This document shows, piece by piece, positions 25,601 to 40,600 of a stretch of 64,000 nucleotides of DNA (the first letter of the stretch is position 1; every line of letters begins with the position of its first letter). The notes beneath the pieces are model-generated. The model was not told the DNA's origin and did not search any database. It saw only the letters and a program-made list of their open reading frames with translations. The position numbers were made by a program, and so were the translations under genes. Origin of the DNA: Cheiracanthium punctorium (lineage: Eukaryota; Arthropoda; Arachnida; Araneae; Cheiracanthiidae); NCBI GenBank assembly GCA_038373885.1, contig JAWZYV010013166.1, forward strand, positions 62,001-126,000. The letters run 5' to 3'.

Positions 25601-28600
25601 GGAAATGTATATAGTTGGTAAATGCCAATCAAAATTGATTCACAAAAATTAAATGTAAAATAATTATTAATTTACTTACTTTAACAACATTCATGAAGTC
25701 ATGAAAAAGTTTTTGCTCCTTCTCCAGCCTGGAATTCAATTGTGTGCAAATCTAAAAACAAAAAGCTATATACAGATACATAATTTGGGTAAAACAGCTC
25801 ATATAAAAAATCAAAATCCAAGCTGGTTTTAAAGGCAATGTAAAATAAAACTGAAAAAAAATCTTAATATTTTTATTAATATATAGAAACACTTTATAAC
25901 AAACATTTTCTAAAAATTCATATAACAAATTCAAAAATATGTTTGCACGTAATCACTTAATGATGAAAGCACTGCTTAGAATGCAGATTGTCTAAAAAAT
26001 AAGTTTTGAAGCTGCACAATTTTCATAAATAATTCGAGCTTTAAAATATCACCCACAAAATATTTTCGCAATGCAATATCTTTTTTATTAAATTTTACAT
26101 TTCACATATAATTAAAAAATAATAATATAATTATTAGTGTACACTTAGCCATGGTAAATGTAATGAATGACTTTTTCACAACAATTGGATGCACATACTT
26201 ATAATAAGCTGTTACTCAAATAGTTATGAAGCTATGAAGTATGTAAAGTAAATGAAAACAACACAAACATTTCATACAGTTTCAATTACAAAGATATTCT
26301 ATTGAGAAAAAAAATATCCTGTCTATGGCTTCATAGTATCTTAACCCCTTAATGCCAGGTGGTCTATTTTTAGATGGTCGCAAAATTTGCCATTCGTAAA
26401 AATATTTAAGCATCAATTTATTTTTCCTACTTTAATTTCTCAAATAATAAATCTAGTTTGCACAAAATACTCAGAGATAACGATGCAAAATGAGAACTTT
26501 TCATTGTCTTAGAAAAAGAATCACATTCTTCATCCCACATAAACGTCGAAAATTTATTTATCACTTCTGGCGTCAAATGAATTGGAGAATGTACTGAAAA
26601 CAGTCGGACACAAATGGGTTAAACTGACATCACTCATACCTGCTTTTGATGCATAGCTTTTTTGTGTTGCTGAGGTGTGTAACCATGTAGCACAAGTAAT
26701 CTCAGCTTGATAATACTCCACTAAAAAAGCTGCATTTATGAATAAAAAATACCTGATAATAATTTTATTGGTAAAAAATTTTGTTCGCTGTCAGAATAAG
26801 ATTACACTAAAAGTCAATAGCATCAGTAGTTTGAAATTTTCTTGTTACTTTAGCATTAATAGAACTTTGTACAAAAACTGTTACAAAACTTAGTTTTCTT
26901 AAGTATAAATGGTCTGTTCTTAAACCACGCAAGAAATCTCCTAAAAGGACAAACTTAGTTTACATGTTGACTAAGCAGTTTTCCCTTTCTGTTATTGTTA
27001 AACTGTTTCCTACATTCGGACAGAGATGTCAACATCAGTAAACTCTGTGCTGGAGAAAGTGATTTATTTCTTACTGTTAAATAAAGGGTAGTTTAAACTG
27101 GGAAGGAAAGAAGACAGAAAGGTAAAAGTTGAATTTTGTCATTTGTATAGGCTAAAATGTTTTTTTTTTAATCTCATCCAGGAAAGATCAATTAGTGTTA
27201 TAATCGCAATGTTCGAATAATGAAATGTTAAGCAGCTGATAGTTTTATTTCAAAAATTGACAGGCGATTTTCTAGTTTTGATTTTTAGCCAGATTAGCTA
27301 AAAAAATGAGTTTCTCCCCTCCTTTTCCTATTTTTAGGAAATGCAGTTTACATTTTTTCATACATCCCTTTCCTTAAAATTAAAAAGTTGTAGATTAACA
27401 ACTCAGACCCACAAAATAAACATCAATTTTCAGCAAAGAAGTCATAAACATCTTTGCTAAAAATTGTCTTGCAAAATTTTTTTTAACATTTTAATATTAC
27501 ATCAAAAGCTTACTTACATTAGTTTGAATGTAAGAAAAACTAATCACTTGGTTAAAACGATGAGTAAAAAATGACACACAACTAAAATATACCTGTTTGT
27601 ACTCAGAAATAATAGAATTATTTCGAGATATTTCACTTTCAGCCTGCTGTAATTCTCTTCTACAAAGTTCTTTCAGCTATAAATATAGAAATTTATACTC
27701 TTTGTAGACAATTATGAGCATGTATAATAAGCACTGTGCATTTAAAAGGTATAGAAACACAGAAAATAATCTCCAAAATAAATACAGATAATAATATAAA
27801 GAAAACACATAAGATATGAGAAAGCAAACACTGCCAAGATAAAAGTAAAATCATCTGGAATCTTGGGAATCAAAATCACCTTCTTTATTATTATTATTTT
27901 AAGAGGTTACTCTCGTACTCTAGTTCTAGATTGCTCATCAGTAATGATTGTTCTAACTATCTCATATACAGCAATATTTCAATTGGGAAGCAAAATATGA
28001 TGCATGCTAATACCAGAAAATACATATTTTCAACAAAACAATAAAATTTACCTGAATAACTTCTGTCTCCAATCTTCTTTTTTCATCTTCCATCTCAGTC
28101 AGAGATTTTTTCGTGGAACTCATCTCTTTATAATAGGCTTCTATTTTCTCCACAGCCTAAAAAATAAATTATAGACGGGTAAAATTACCCAATTCCAGTT
28201 ATACACAAATTTGTGAATTTTTTAAAAATTTATGTCTTGAGAAGTATTTAAAACATGTTGCCTTTTTTAAACCCAGTATTGTTATATTATGAGCATTTCT
28301 CCCATGTCTAACTATAAAAGTAATTTAAAATTGACTTAAAAACCACAACATTCATTCTAGCTGTTTTAATAGGTTCAGCAGAGATTAAGAATCTTAAAAT
28401 AACTATATATGCAGAAAATAGTATATATACACATACTATCTATGCAAAAAATAACATCATAAATGTATTAGCAATATAAGAAACTCCTTAAAGGTGTTAT
28501 ATGAATAATACTTCAATCTGTCACATACCGATTTCAACTCACTACCAAGCTGTGATCGGACAGAATTAAGTTCATTTGCCAAATCATCATTTTCATGTTC

Positions 28601-31600
28601 CAATCTCAGATTGTTGAGTTGATAACGACTATTTTCCCTCTAAAACAAATTATAAAAAACATGTAAATGTTATAAATGTACTTTTAAACTGATTAATCAA
28701 AAATATAAATAATCAAGACAAAACTTGACAATGCACTAATTATATCATTAATAATTATTTTAAAACATTTCTACTGTAAAAATGGTACACAAAATATAAA
28801 GTCAATAATTTCGCAAACAAAAATTTTGTAGTAATTATTACATTTAAACATCACAACTAAAATAATTCTAATAAAATATCAATATTTCTCGCCACATGCA
28901 AAAGGGAACAAAAGCATTGGAAATAATAAATAGGGACTACAGTATATAATACTGATGATTAAATGTTAAAACTAATTATTTATTTTAATAAAGTAATCAA
29001 GACAGCCAATATACCATAAAAATTTATCAAAACACATGTTTACCTGTCAATGATGTGCAGTACACTTTCTCTAATCAAATACTTATAATTCATCATACAT
29101 TTTAGATGTAAACAAATAATTTTAAATTTCAATTTTTCATCCTAGAGTGAAACACTAGTGAAAGTTCTTACTTTATTGAAAGTGAAGTGGCCAGAATAAA
29201 GAGGCCTCTGAAATACTATCAGCCTATTTATAGTCAGAATTAAAACAATCATTTGTTGGAAATTCACCATTATATACTGATGCATGGCATTACTCATTTA
29301 TATTCGATACGATTCTGCATCATTCTAGAAAAATATCTGTTCGAGGCAGAAAATAATGCTCATTAATGAGCTATTAGATTAAATTAGGAAGTGCAAATTA
29401 AAATTTTCCTTAATATCGCTTAATAATAAAAATAAAAAAAGCGAGGCAACTGCCCCTTACTTCCAAAAGTAAAGAAGCCTTCCTCCATCACTTTTTAATG
29501 TTCAAAAGGAACGATCCATAAAAAAATGATGGAGGAAAACTCAATATACAAACCAAGAGAAGAGAGTACTAGCTAACAAAAGTTTGTCTTCGAAGGCCAT
29601 TTAAACAATAATGACTTTAAAATCCAGTAATATAGGCCAATTAGGAAAAAAAAAAAGAAGAAAAAAATCAGCTTTAGCCACCAAGCATCTTTTCACCCCC
29701 CACTTTTTTGGTACACCAGCCGCCTATGTCACCGTCACGTAACTTGTAGAGATTTCAGTGTGTGTGTAGAGCTGATTGTTTGTTCACAGCAGAGCCGGTC
29801 CAGGGTGGAGTGAACGGTGCGACAGCACTGGGCACCATCTTTATGGGGGCACCAAAATACCTTACTTTGCAATATGTGTGCGTATATTTGAAAGTCCGTA
29901 TATTGTTGAAATTTTCGTTTTAATGCCTCTGAAAAATTTTCTAGCTGCATTTGTGTGTGTGTGTGTGTGTGGGGGGGGGTGCATTTTTGTATTGCACACC
30001 ACTTAAAAATATATCTAGGATCGGCACTGGTTCACAGGGTTGCAAAAAATAATTCTCATACATTATGGTCTATAAACATAAATCATTTAAAGTGAGTGTG
30101 TCTAAATAGTGCATTCGAATAAGTTCAAATTGGTTATGTATATTATAGGTCACAGTCACACAGCCTGTATAGGTTTTGGTGTGAATAGGACTTATATGTT
30201 TTTTTTTACAAGGTAACGAAGGAGATATCTTTCACATTATGGCTTATGGGCAGAAATTCTTGAAAGTGTGCTAGTGTCTAAACGATGCATTCGATTGAGT
30301 GCAAATTGGATATGTATATTATAGGTCACGATCACATGACCTGCATAGGTGAGTGTAGAGCTGATAGTTTGCTCACGGCATTGCAAAAAATAATTATTGT
30401 ACATTACGGTCTATGGACGCAAATCATTTAAGTGAGCTAGTGTCTAAATGGTGCATTTGATTGAACTCAAATAGGGTACGCATATTATAGGTCACTGTCT
30501 TACATACTGCATAAATTTTAGTGTGTGCAAGGTTTACAGTTTCTGTACAGGGCTACAAAAAAAGAATTCTTATACAATATGACCTGTAGACGCAACTTAT
30601 TTGAAGTGCATTAATGTCTGAACACTGCATTCGATTGAGATGAATGAAATTTAATTGAGTGCTTTGCGTAAATCAACTGTGCAGAGAGTCGAGTGGAGTC
30701 ACTCCAGATTTTGAACATACAGGGAATGTACTGTAAATTGATACATCTGTTATAAATGAGAGATGAAATGAATATTCCAAAATTTGATCATGTATATGTA
30801 TAATTACTAAGGAAGCATGAACATAAAGTGTTGCTGGCTAAAAGTACATCATAAACTAAATAGCTTAGGCTACTGCCATACTCACATTGTTCTCTATTGA
30901 AAAGCTGTTTACTCCTTGGTGTACAGTTCACACAATATTACAAGTAAAAAGATTGTTTTTTTGTCAGAGGCTATTTAATAAAGGCTATTATCAGAGGCTA
31001 TTAAATAAAGGCTATTATCAGAGGCTATTTAACTGTTAATCTTTTAACTATAGATGCTTTAATATGATTTTTTAAAATTCAGTTTAATTATTTTTTTTAT
31101 TATTAATTTATTTGAACATCAGTAGTATTACAAATGAGCTAGCTAATAATTTAATAGGAAAAGAGAGCTGGTGCACATAAAATGTGTCATGGCTCTGATT
31201 CTTCCATGTTCAAACAATACCTCTGGGGGATGATAATTAGGTGCTAATTCTCTCAAGCAGATTTGGTTCAAAATTAAGAGATCACTCATGGGGGCAGCAC
31301 TACTTAGCCTAGTAGGTACCCCCATGATATAAAGTGACCAATACCTCCAGCTCAAGTAGCAGTCAAGCTTGTGGTCAGAAGCTGATAAAGCCATGAGAAA
31401 GAAATAATTTCATAGGAAAGCTTGTCCAATACTTTCACAGACATTTAATTTTCTGACTTGTACATAAGTGTGTGCAGGTATAAGTCAAGCAAAAAAGTAG
31501 AAAATAAATTAGAATATTTTCTGTAATAGTGGTAGTATAAATGTATTTAATATTTTATAGAAAAAATATTTAAAAAATGAATGTGTTTAACAATTTAAAT

Positions 31601-34600
31601 TTATGACAATTAAAAAAAATAAAAGGCCTTTAAAATGTTATGCAATTTGCATTAAAATTATTCATAATACTGAAAAGATCTACAAATCAATGAACAAATA
31701 TATACTCTTCTAGTGAAAAAGTATCAAGATGAGTGATAAATAAACCTAAGTTTAAAAATAAAAAACATTTAAATGTCATTTTTAGAGTTTCAGATTAAGA
31801 ATTTCTGAAAGTAACTGGGAAACCCGTATTCTAATTACCATATTTACCCGTGTATAAGTCAAGAAATTTTGGACATAAAAGAGGCTTTAAAGTTGGGGTC
31901 GACTTATACAAGGGTCCTTAATTTTTAATTTTTTTTTTTAATAAGTCAAAAATGCCCTTTTAAAAGACAAATGTTCTCTTCCTGCATTCCATAACACAAT
32001 GAAGTCTTTTTAAATTGATTTCCATACCAGGAAGAATGTAGCGATACAAAGATTAAAACAAGTATCATGTTGTAATTGTTGTTGGATTACGGCCAATTGG
32101 CTATGCGTGGGCTCTAGGCCGAAGGGTTGGGTGTCGCCCATGGAAGTCTTCCTAAGGGATCCAACTCAATACATGTACATGATGAGCCAATGACGACGAA
32201 GGAATTTTGTAAATTGTTTGATGAGTCCGATACTGAATGGGATCTTGAATCAGTTTCTTTGTATATTAGTATTTTATCATATCATACTATCAGTAGTGTC
32301 ATATTATTATTATTATTCATTATTAACAGTTTAATTTTGTATACTACATTTGTATGTTATCGTCTTTATTATTGTATATATTTAGTACTTTCTTTTTTTT
32401 TTTTTTACAGATGCTTTTGAATAAATGTATTTAAAAAAAAATTAAAGTTTCTTGATTGGGGAATGTGGTGGGTCGACATATACACGGGATTTTAAAAAAT
32501 TCAAATTTCTTATTCAAGAAAGTGGTGGGTCGACTTATACGAGGGTAAATACGGTACTTAAATTATCAAATATTAGCAATAAGTAATGCTACACCATACA
32601 TACTAAAGTATTAACACAAAACTAAAATTTAAAAAAGCTATGAAAATAAAACAGTAAGGAGTAAGGAAAGTGTATTATTTTAAGAATCAAAGGGTGAAAA
32701 ATAACTAGTTAATTAAGAATTTATTAAATTTTCTCTTTGATACCACTATTATGGCTTTATATAGGTTTTGTCAGTCCTTGCATTAAGGTAGATACTAATA
32801 GCCTGTTAGCTAAAATATAAAATAAACATAATAATTTTACCTGCAATTTAACTACAGGATCTTCTTGGGTTTTCTGTTGTTCCTTCAAACTCTGATATTC
32901 TTTAGCATATTTCTTTAACTTCTTCACCTAATAAGTAAGAAAGATTAAGAACTAAAAAAATTTTAGGTCTTTTAAAAGACAACTTAAATAAACTAAATAC
33001 ACAACAAAGTGAGAGTAGCGATAATTTTCATTCAGCAAAACATATATTCATTTAGTAAGAATAATTCATGTAAACTTATACTTTTTTTAGAATTATAAAT
33101 AGAGTTATATTTTTTAGAGTTATAAAATCATTCAAAGAGCCAGAACATTTATGATACCATAACTAAAAGCCCTAATAACAGTTTGTTACAAAAGCAAATG
33201 GCAACGGTAAATAATAACAATATTATGTAATAACAAAACTAATTAATTCTCCTCCCCCCAGAAGAGATGCAAATTTTGTATAAAATTTCTTCTTGTATAA
33301 AATTTTTTACCCATTTCTTCCAAGAAAATAAGTTTCACTAGTTACTCAGCAGCTTTTCACAACAAAACCTTGATACAATCACTTGAATTAAGATCTGTAA
33401 CTCATTAATTAATGTTTGTATTTTGTAACAATATGAAAGTTTTAAGTAATAAAATCTATTCAACATCACCATTATGCCTTTTATGTACTCATGTAATTTG
33501 CAATTTTTACCAAAATAAATAGTGAATAAATATTAAGAAAGACATTTTTAAGTTACTAAAATTCTTTATACTATATTATTCTTTACATTCTAATTATTAT
33601 TAAACAAGAATACTAAAGCAAACTCATACATTTTCAATTTAACAATATGTTCTGCTTAACATGAAAAATTAATTTCTCACATTTCACCAACAAACAACAG
33701 TTATAACTTTAAATTAGTTATATATAAATTTAATGAGAATCATACAAACCTTTATACTGATAGCAACAGCTAACAAATCTCTGGCATTTTTTTCACTTCT
33801 ATATTTTTTAGGGAGGGTTACCCGAAAATATTTTAAGATACCTTCAAAGTCCAAGGCAAGCAAATCCTTTTTTGACATCTTAAATTAAAAAAATATATAT
33901 ATACAAATATATATACAAATTACAAAATTAAAAACAATGTTAATAAGTTAATAAAGCACATTGCTAAAAAACCCCAAATTATATTGAATACTCTTAAACT
34001 GCAGTACAATGTACAAATTTCTAAAAAAATAAGTACACAGTTTAAAGAGCATTTTTTATATGGTGCACACCACTTAATAAAATCAATCGTTTAATCTGAT
34101 CAAATTGCTAAGAATAGAATCAAATCAATATAAATGTTTACTGAAACTACTGTTTAATAAAATCAAAATTGTTGCTGAATAAAATGAAAAATTGAAATCT
34201 GTAAACCCATAAAAATTTTAAGTTTTAGGCAGCTTACTAGATAAAAACTTTTCTCTGCCTACAAAAAAAAAAAAAAACAAAAAAAAAAAAAGGCTGAGTC
34301 CGTGCACTATTGATAATCAAATGAGATTGGTCAGTGACCAAGAGGGATGACTTTTGCCCCCTCTGTGATTTTTGAGAATCTTTCTAGTTCTGTTTGAAAA
34401 GCACTAATGAACAACATGTCTAAGTAGAAAAATTTAACTGAAATGTACACCCAGTACCACTCCCTTACTATTTAACATTCAATTTCTTTGCCCGAACAAT
34501 ACAACACTGACAATTTTTTGGAAATTCTAATATGTAATTTGTAAGCAAATTCATTTTATACATTGTATGTATTTAAAAGTTTATATTATAAATTTTGAAT

Positions 34601-37600
34601 GAAAAATCAGCAATTAATTGATTAATTAATTCTATTGTCTTGTCTTATTTTATAATTTCTCTTTAAGTTTGGAAGGTGGTAACAGATGACACACCATCCT
34701 TGGGTTCAAATAATATTAGCCATATAAAAAAATCAGCCACTTATTACAATCAATTTAGCTCGGAATAAATATGAATGTATCCCCTTCACCTTTTTTAAAT
34801 TCAAATTAGAGATTAAGTGGCCAGTGGCATAGCCTGAAATTTTTCATGGGGAGGGGGGGATTACGACTACTGCAACTCACATATATACATACGTATGTGA
34901 GATAAGGAAGTGAAGAATATACATTTTGTATGGCAAAAAATTCCTCATGGGGGGGGGGAGGTTGTGACCCCTCTATCCCCCCCCCCTTGGCTACACCACT
35001 GTAAGTGGCAACTACTGGAATTACCTTCTTAGCATCCAGTAATTATTGTATGTATCACGTTAAATAGCTATCTTAAAAAATATTTTTTGAATAGTATAAA
35101 GACAAATATATCATATTATAGATGGGAATTAAAGCTGTGTGGATGAGTTGACATTAAGCTTATATAAACAAAAAACTGACACAATTATATTAAGGTTATT
35201 TCAAAACTCATTTGTATCTGTTTTGGACATCTTGGTGTCTAAAAAGTTCATTTTTGGATCAAGAATAAACATACAGATGTATGCACATGTTAAGCATACT
35301 GGAAAGTAATGTAATATTTTTTTCACATTAAATTCAAACAAATAAATTTTTAACAAGTTTTATAATAGCAAAGTAATTACGTTTTAAAAAAACAGATTCG
35401 CATTTATTCAATTTTAAATAAAAATTTAATTACTATTATTTCCTTTCTAAGATAGAAGATTTTTTTCTTTCAAGGAAGAGAAAAAAGAGGAGAGTGGCCT
35501 GTCTACTTTTTTTTTTTTTAAGGAAAATTTTGAAATGTCTAAAATTGATTTAGAAATACACTGTTACATTTTAAAGCAATTTTATGAATATCTTTTCTTC
35601 TCTTTGTGATAGAGAATGATGTAAGAAAAGAAAATTTTGGCCCTCTATCCACCCATAGGTTACTATGTTGGAAAATCCTCTCTTAAGGAGCAATTATATT
35701 AACTTCACATGCATTCCAAACTTCCTATTATTAGCTTCAGTAGTCTTAGTAAGACGAAATTCTGATATGCAACAAAAACAGCATTATTTTCCAGTCCACC
35801 TAATGCCTTACAATAGTTACAATAAAATGAGTTCTATCTGTAATATAGTAATATAAAATATTACTGATAAAGAATTGGCACTTACCATTAAAAGAGCCAA
35901 AGCAACTTGAAACAATGTATCAATACCCTAAAAAAGTAATGAAAATATAATATCTAGATTTAAAAGAGCTCTTCACTTTTTTTATTCAAACAAATAATGG
36001 TTATGATCACTTTTCAATTAAATAAGTGATGATAGACAGTATAATTATCAAAATAGTAATTAACTATTTTCATACTCACATCTAACAAAAATATATCTAA
36101 GATATAAAAGACCACCACCAGTGGAAACTTGGAAGTGTAAAGAGTAAGAAACCACTGAGAAGCAAACATATGCATTTCAATACCTAAATCAGCAAAATGG
36201 GCATGCAGCTCTGGAATTTGCTCCTGAAAATAAATAAACAAGCAAGCAGTTAGATTTTGCTACACATGAATCCTAACTTTAGAACTAAATAAATGCATAA
36301 ATTACCTCAAGAAGCTTTTCTAGCTGATATAGTCTGAGATGCAATTCTTCAAATCCATTTTTGAAAAAATTTCTAAGACCGTATTCAAACATTATCTTTA
36401 CAAGTATACTAAAAGCTTGTTCTTCTGGAATCTGTAAGCACAGTGAGCAGAAATCATTATTATAGTGGCTAATAATGGCAAATATTTAAAAACAGTGCAC
36501 ACTTTCCATCTGTATGTGGTAAATTAGAGACAATTTCTATCTGCATGTTGTAAATTGGAGACAAAATATATCTAAGTGTTTAGTGTTTTACAAAGTAATT
36601 ACTAGCTTTGTGGAATCCAACATTAATCATAATGTAAATCATACGCAATGTAAATTCAGTGTAAATACAAACGATTGCAGTATACTTTAACTAAAATTAA
36701 TCTCTAGTAGATAAATAAGTAAAATCAATTGTAAGCTACATAGAATTAGTTTGTATTACTAAAGTTTTGGTAAAAGTACAATTATAAAAAGCAAATTAGT
36801 AAGTTGTTATTATTAACTGCTACAAACTTTCCCCAAAATTTTTAATTAAAAGTTACAAAATTTAAGAATTGAATAAAGGAAAAAAAAAAAAAAAAAAAAA
36901 GAGAAAATTTATTTTTTTACCATGAAATATTACACTTATGCATAAAATGTAATACAAGAATAATAATAAAAAAAGAAGGAATTGTTGAAAATTATTTAAC
37001 TTTGCAGATAATTCTGAATAATGTGTTGCTAAATATACTATAAATAAAATATGTCTTATAGCGTTGAATATGTGAAAATTATCAATAAGCACCAAAAATT
37101 TAAATACTTACATGAAGAAGCAAAGCAGCAGCAAGAAATGATTGACCCTGACAGTAACCAATTTCTGGATCATACACTGAATATGCCTAAAATAGAAATG
37201 TACATGAATATGTCAAAATGTAATCTACCTTTAACACATCCCAAAAGAAATACCAAGCCACCTGATGGTTAGGTAATTGCTACAAGTTGTTGATACGAAT
37301 GACAACGTGATGAGAAAGACATGATGGGGGCCCCCAGATTCTTCCTAAAGACGATAAGTCTTATTTTCTTTTCTTTCTTTTCTCTTTCTCTATTTAAATT
37401 TTTTTAGCAGTCGGCTACTACGAAAGTGCACTTAAAATAATGGTTAAAATGGTTAGAGAGCTCTATTAATAATAAGTTAAGTTGTTGTTATACTCTTATG
37501 TAATGGTGTGGTTAGTTATTCAAGAAAAAAATTTGTTATGATGAAGTTAATTTAAAATAAATGTAAGATTTTAAAGTCTAACTGAGTGTTTTCTTCATTT

Positions 37601-40600
37601 ATTCCTTGTCTCTTTACTGGGTCTACAATGGCGTCGTTGCGCCATTTTTCTTTTCAGCGAATTGCACAGATAGAACTGGGTCTTTGGCGGTTAAGAAGTT
37701 TAAACTATACGATTATTTCGGCCTCTATGCCATTTGATTTAGGAAAAGATATTGGTTTATTTGATATTTTTATTTAACTTTAATTTAGGTATGTTAGAAA
37801 ATTTAACTTAAGCTTCGTGAAGTCATGGCAATAAAGATACCCAAATGAGCAATAATCAGATAATTAGAACTTCCATTTCAAAGAAAAATTAAACAAAAAT
37901 TTTAAACATGTACAAAACAGATAATCTAATACAGTGTTATATTGTTGTAAATTATTCAAAAAGAAGAAAAATTTAAAACCAATTTTTGAATTGTATTCTA
38001 CATACCTCACAAGATATTTAGAACACATTCTCTTGTAAAAAAATTATAATTATTTTCAAAAGGAGAAATAGACTAGTACCTTGCAAATTTTGTATAGAGA
38101 ATCTTGACCAATTCCACCACTTTCTTTAAAGTATTCATGAGCGGGAAAAGTACGATTAATGTCCCGCTGAATGGCACTACCACATGATGATTCCTGTAAA
38201 AAGGTGCAAAAGCTGGTTGTTAAATTACTTTCAAGTAAGCACAAGTAAAGTTGACAACCACAGAGTGAATTGTAGCATAGTTTTGGATGATGACAAACAA
38301 TGGAAGAGTTGGACCATTACAATATTTTTAACTGTTCTGATAAAACTTTATGCGCATTTAAAAAAACTAAACAGTTGGAAAATTTAACTGGTAATGAAAG
38401 AGAAAACGTATGCAAGATATATAGGTAGTTTGTGCTATATCATTAGCAAATGATGCAATGGTGGTTGTATGCTTCTCACAAAAAAGTACCAAAAGTCATC
38501 AACCTCAATGACTTAATTGAGATATTGGCCAACTGTAATGTTGGACAATGGGAATTTCTAAGATTTATAATTTGTATTTTAAGTAACTGATTTACATATA
38601 ATAAAATACAAAGTTGGATTATTTAATGTGTAGAACATTAATTTTAGACTAAATTTAATCCTAGAAAAACAGACACCCCAAAATTTGAAACACTGCTATA
38701 TTTTCAAAGGACTACATGTAGCAGGCGGTACAATCCAAGTTCAAAGTCCCACTTATGAAAGTTGATAAATTGAAAACCAATAAAAAATGTACACAGAATA
38801 TATTGAGTAGAAAGAAATACTTGAGAAAAAAAAATGTTCTGGCATCCATTGCAAAAAATAAGTCCTTCATGCACTCGTTGCATTTGCCCCCACAACTGGG
38901 TTTGTCTACTGGTGATATAAAAAGATTAAACGGCATAAAAGATTACAAGGATATTCTTCCTAGATCTGCGATGGTTATAGCCATATTTATATATTTGGCC
39001 TTTCTCAACAAAAAGAAAATTAAAAATTTGTGCAGTATTTTAAATAAAGCATTTCACAACAGATTAAATTCCTTACTCATGATCACACATGAAACAGATG
39101 TTAAGAATCTGACCTATGCTTAATTTTTTTTTTTTTTTTTTTTTTTTACAACAAAAATAATAGTATGTAGTCATTTTTCATCAAAGAATCAAACTCCAAT
39201 TGGTTAGACATGGTTAGTATTTATTTATTTAAAATTAAAGAAAGAATATGAAACTAGTTAACAAAAGGGAAGTGAGGTGCAGGTTAATGAATGCTGTATG
39301 TTAAAATGATCCAACATAAAGAGTTTACTGTAAAATTTAAAAAGTTTGCAACAAAACTAGGCCTTTAATGTAAAAATTACACAAGTACATAGTAAAACAT
39401 CCTAAATGAAGTCCTTATTAAACAGAAACTTGTCTTAAACAAAAATATTTTCTGGTTGCTAATTAGTAATTTTTATTACTCAGTTTTATAAATATATTTT
39501 TACTTATTAGAACAACTGGATTTTATTAGGAAATATTTTGGTTCTTGATGTTTCTCTTTTAAGACAGGTTTTCCCAGAATAAATCCCATAAATAATTATA
39601 GTTTTTAAAATTATAAAATTACATACAATTACTTTTTATGTAAAATGGGATTTTAAATTTTCTGTCTGAAAACTTGAGAAATCCATAAACTTTTTATTAT
39701 GTAGATATTAGATACTATCCACTTTAAGCTAAAAATAATTATATATCAAAGAAATGTTTGAGTTAATTGAAGTGCATAATAGTTTTTGATGAAAATAAAT
39801 TCAAGAAATAACAAAATGTACAAGAAATGCATGTAATAAAATAAATCAAATAGCTGCATTATTTTTCATTAACAAGCTTTAGTATACAGAACAATAACAT
39901 TACTATAAAACGAACTTTTAAAATTCACCTTGGAAATCAAGTTTTTGTAAGTATCAACAATTTGTTTGTCATCAATACATCCAGATAACAATTGCCACAC
40001 TTCACCTCGAAGAGCCTCAGGAATTCCACGCCTCACAAGGGGTGATAACTGTTTTGGCCTCTGTTTTAAATTTTGACGCCACCTTTGTAAGACTTCTGCC
40101 CATCCTTCAAGTTCAAATGATGAGCATTCTTTCCTTACTTCACCAGTTCCACTGGGCAAAGGTTCATCATTATCTTAAAAAAGACAAAAAAAAAAAAAAA
40201 AAAGCTATGAAATAGGAATACAAAACTTGTTTATCCTAACTAATATTATAAATGCGAAAGTGAGTTTGTTTGTGTTTATGAAGCTTTCACACCTAAACCG
40301 CTGAATCGATTAGGATGCATTTTGGTTTAGATATAGATGGTACCCTGGAAATGGTTATAGGCTACTTAGAATTTTAGATTTTGAATTACTTTTTTAATTA
40401 TTAATTAAAAACTATTTTTACGTTGCCATGGTTGGCAAGTTTTGCCCGTATCAAATGATTCATGTTTTGAGCTAACAAGAATGGTATTACTTCAACAAAG
40501 AAGCGTGTGCATCTGAAATATATTAAAAAACAAGGAAATTAAGCCAGTTTTATGCCAAATCTATCTATCTGTAATAATAAAAATGAATGTTCTCCAGACA

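Larger units (their letters stand above)
28640..32840 (-). other. RABGAP1 intron (4.2 kb) with repeats
   Basis: Holds the 170-bp array, its inserted hAT MITE, a short tandem repeat and a mariner-type element, listed separately. 29,470-29,550 also has a loose inverted pair (cttcctccatca and tgatggaggaa). The rest is plain AT-rich DNA. Confidence 0.8.

Noticed and set aside
32127..32420. 97-codon ORF
   Set aside because: It starts inside a SINE fragment and ends in T-rich DNA; only the short acidic middle might be transposon-derived.
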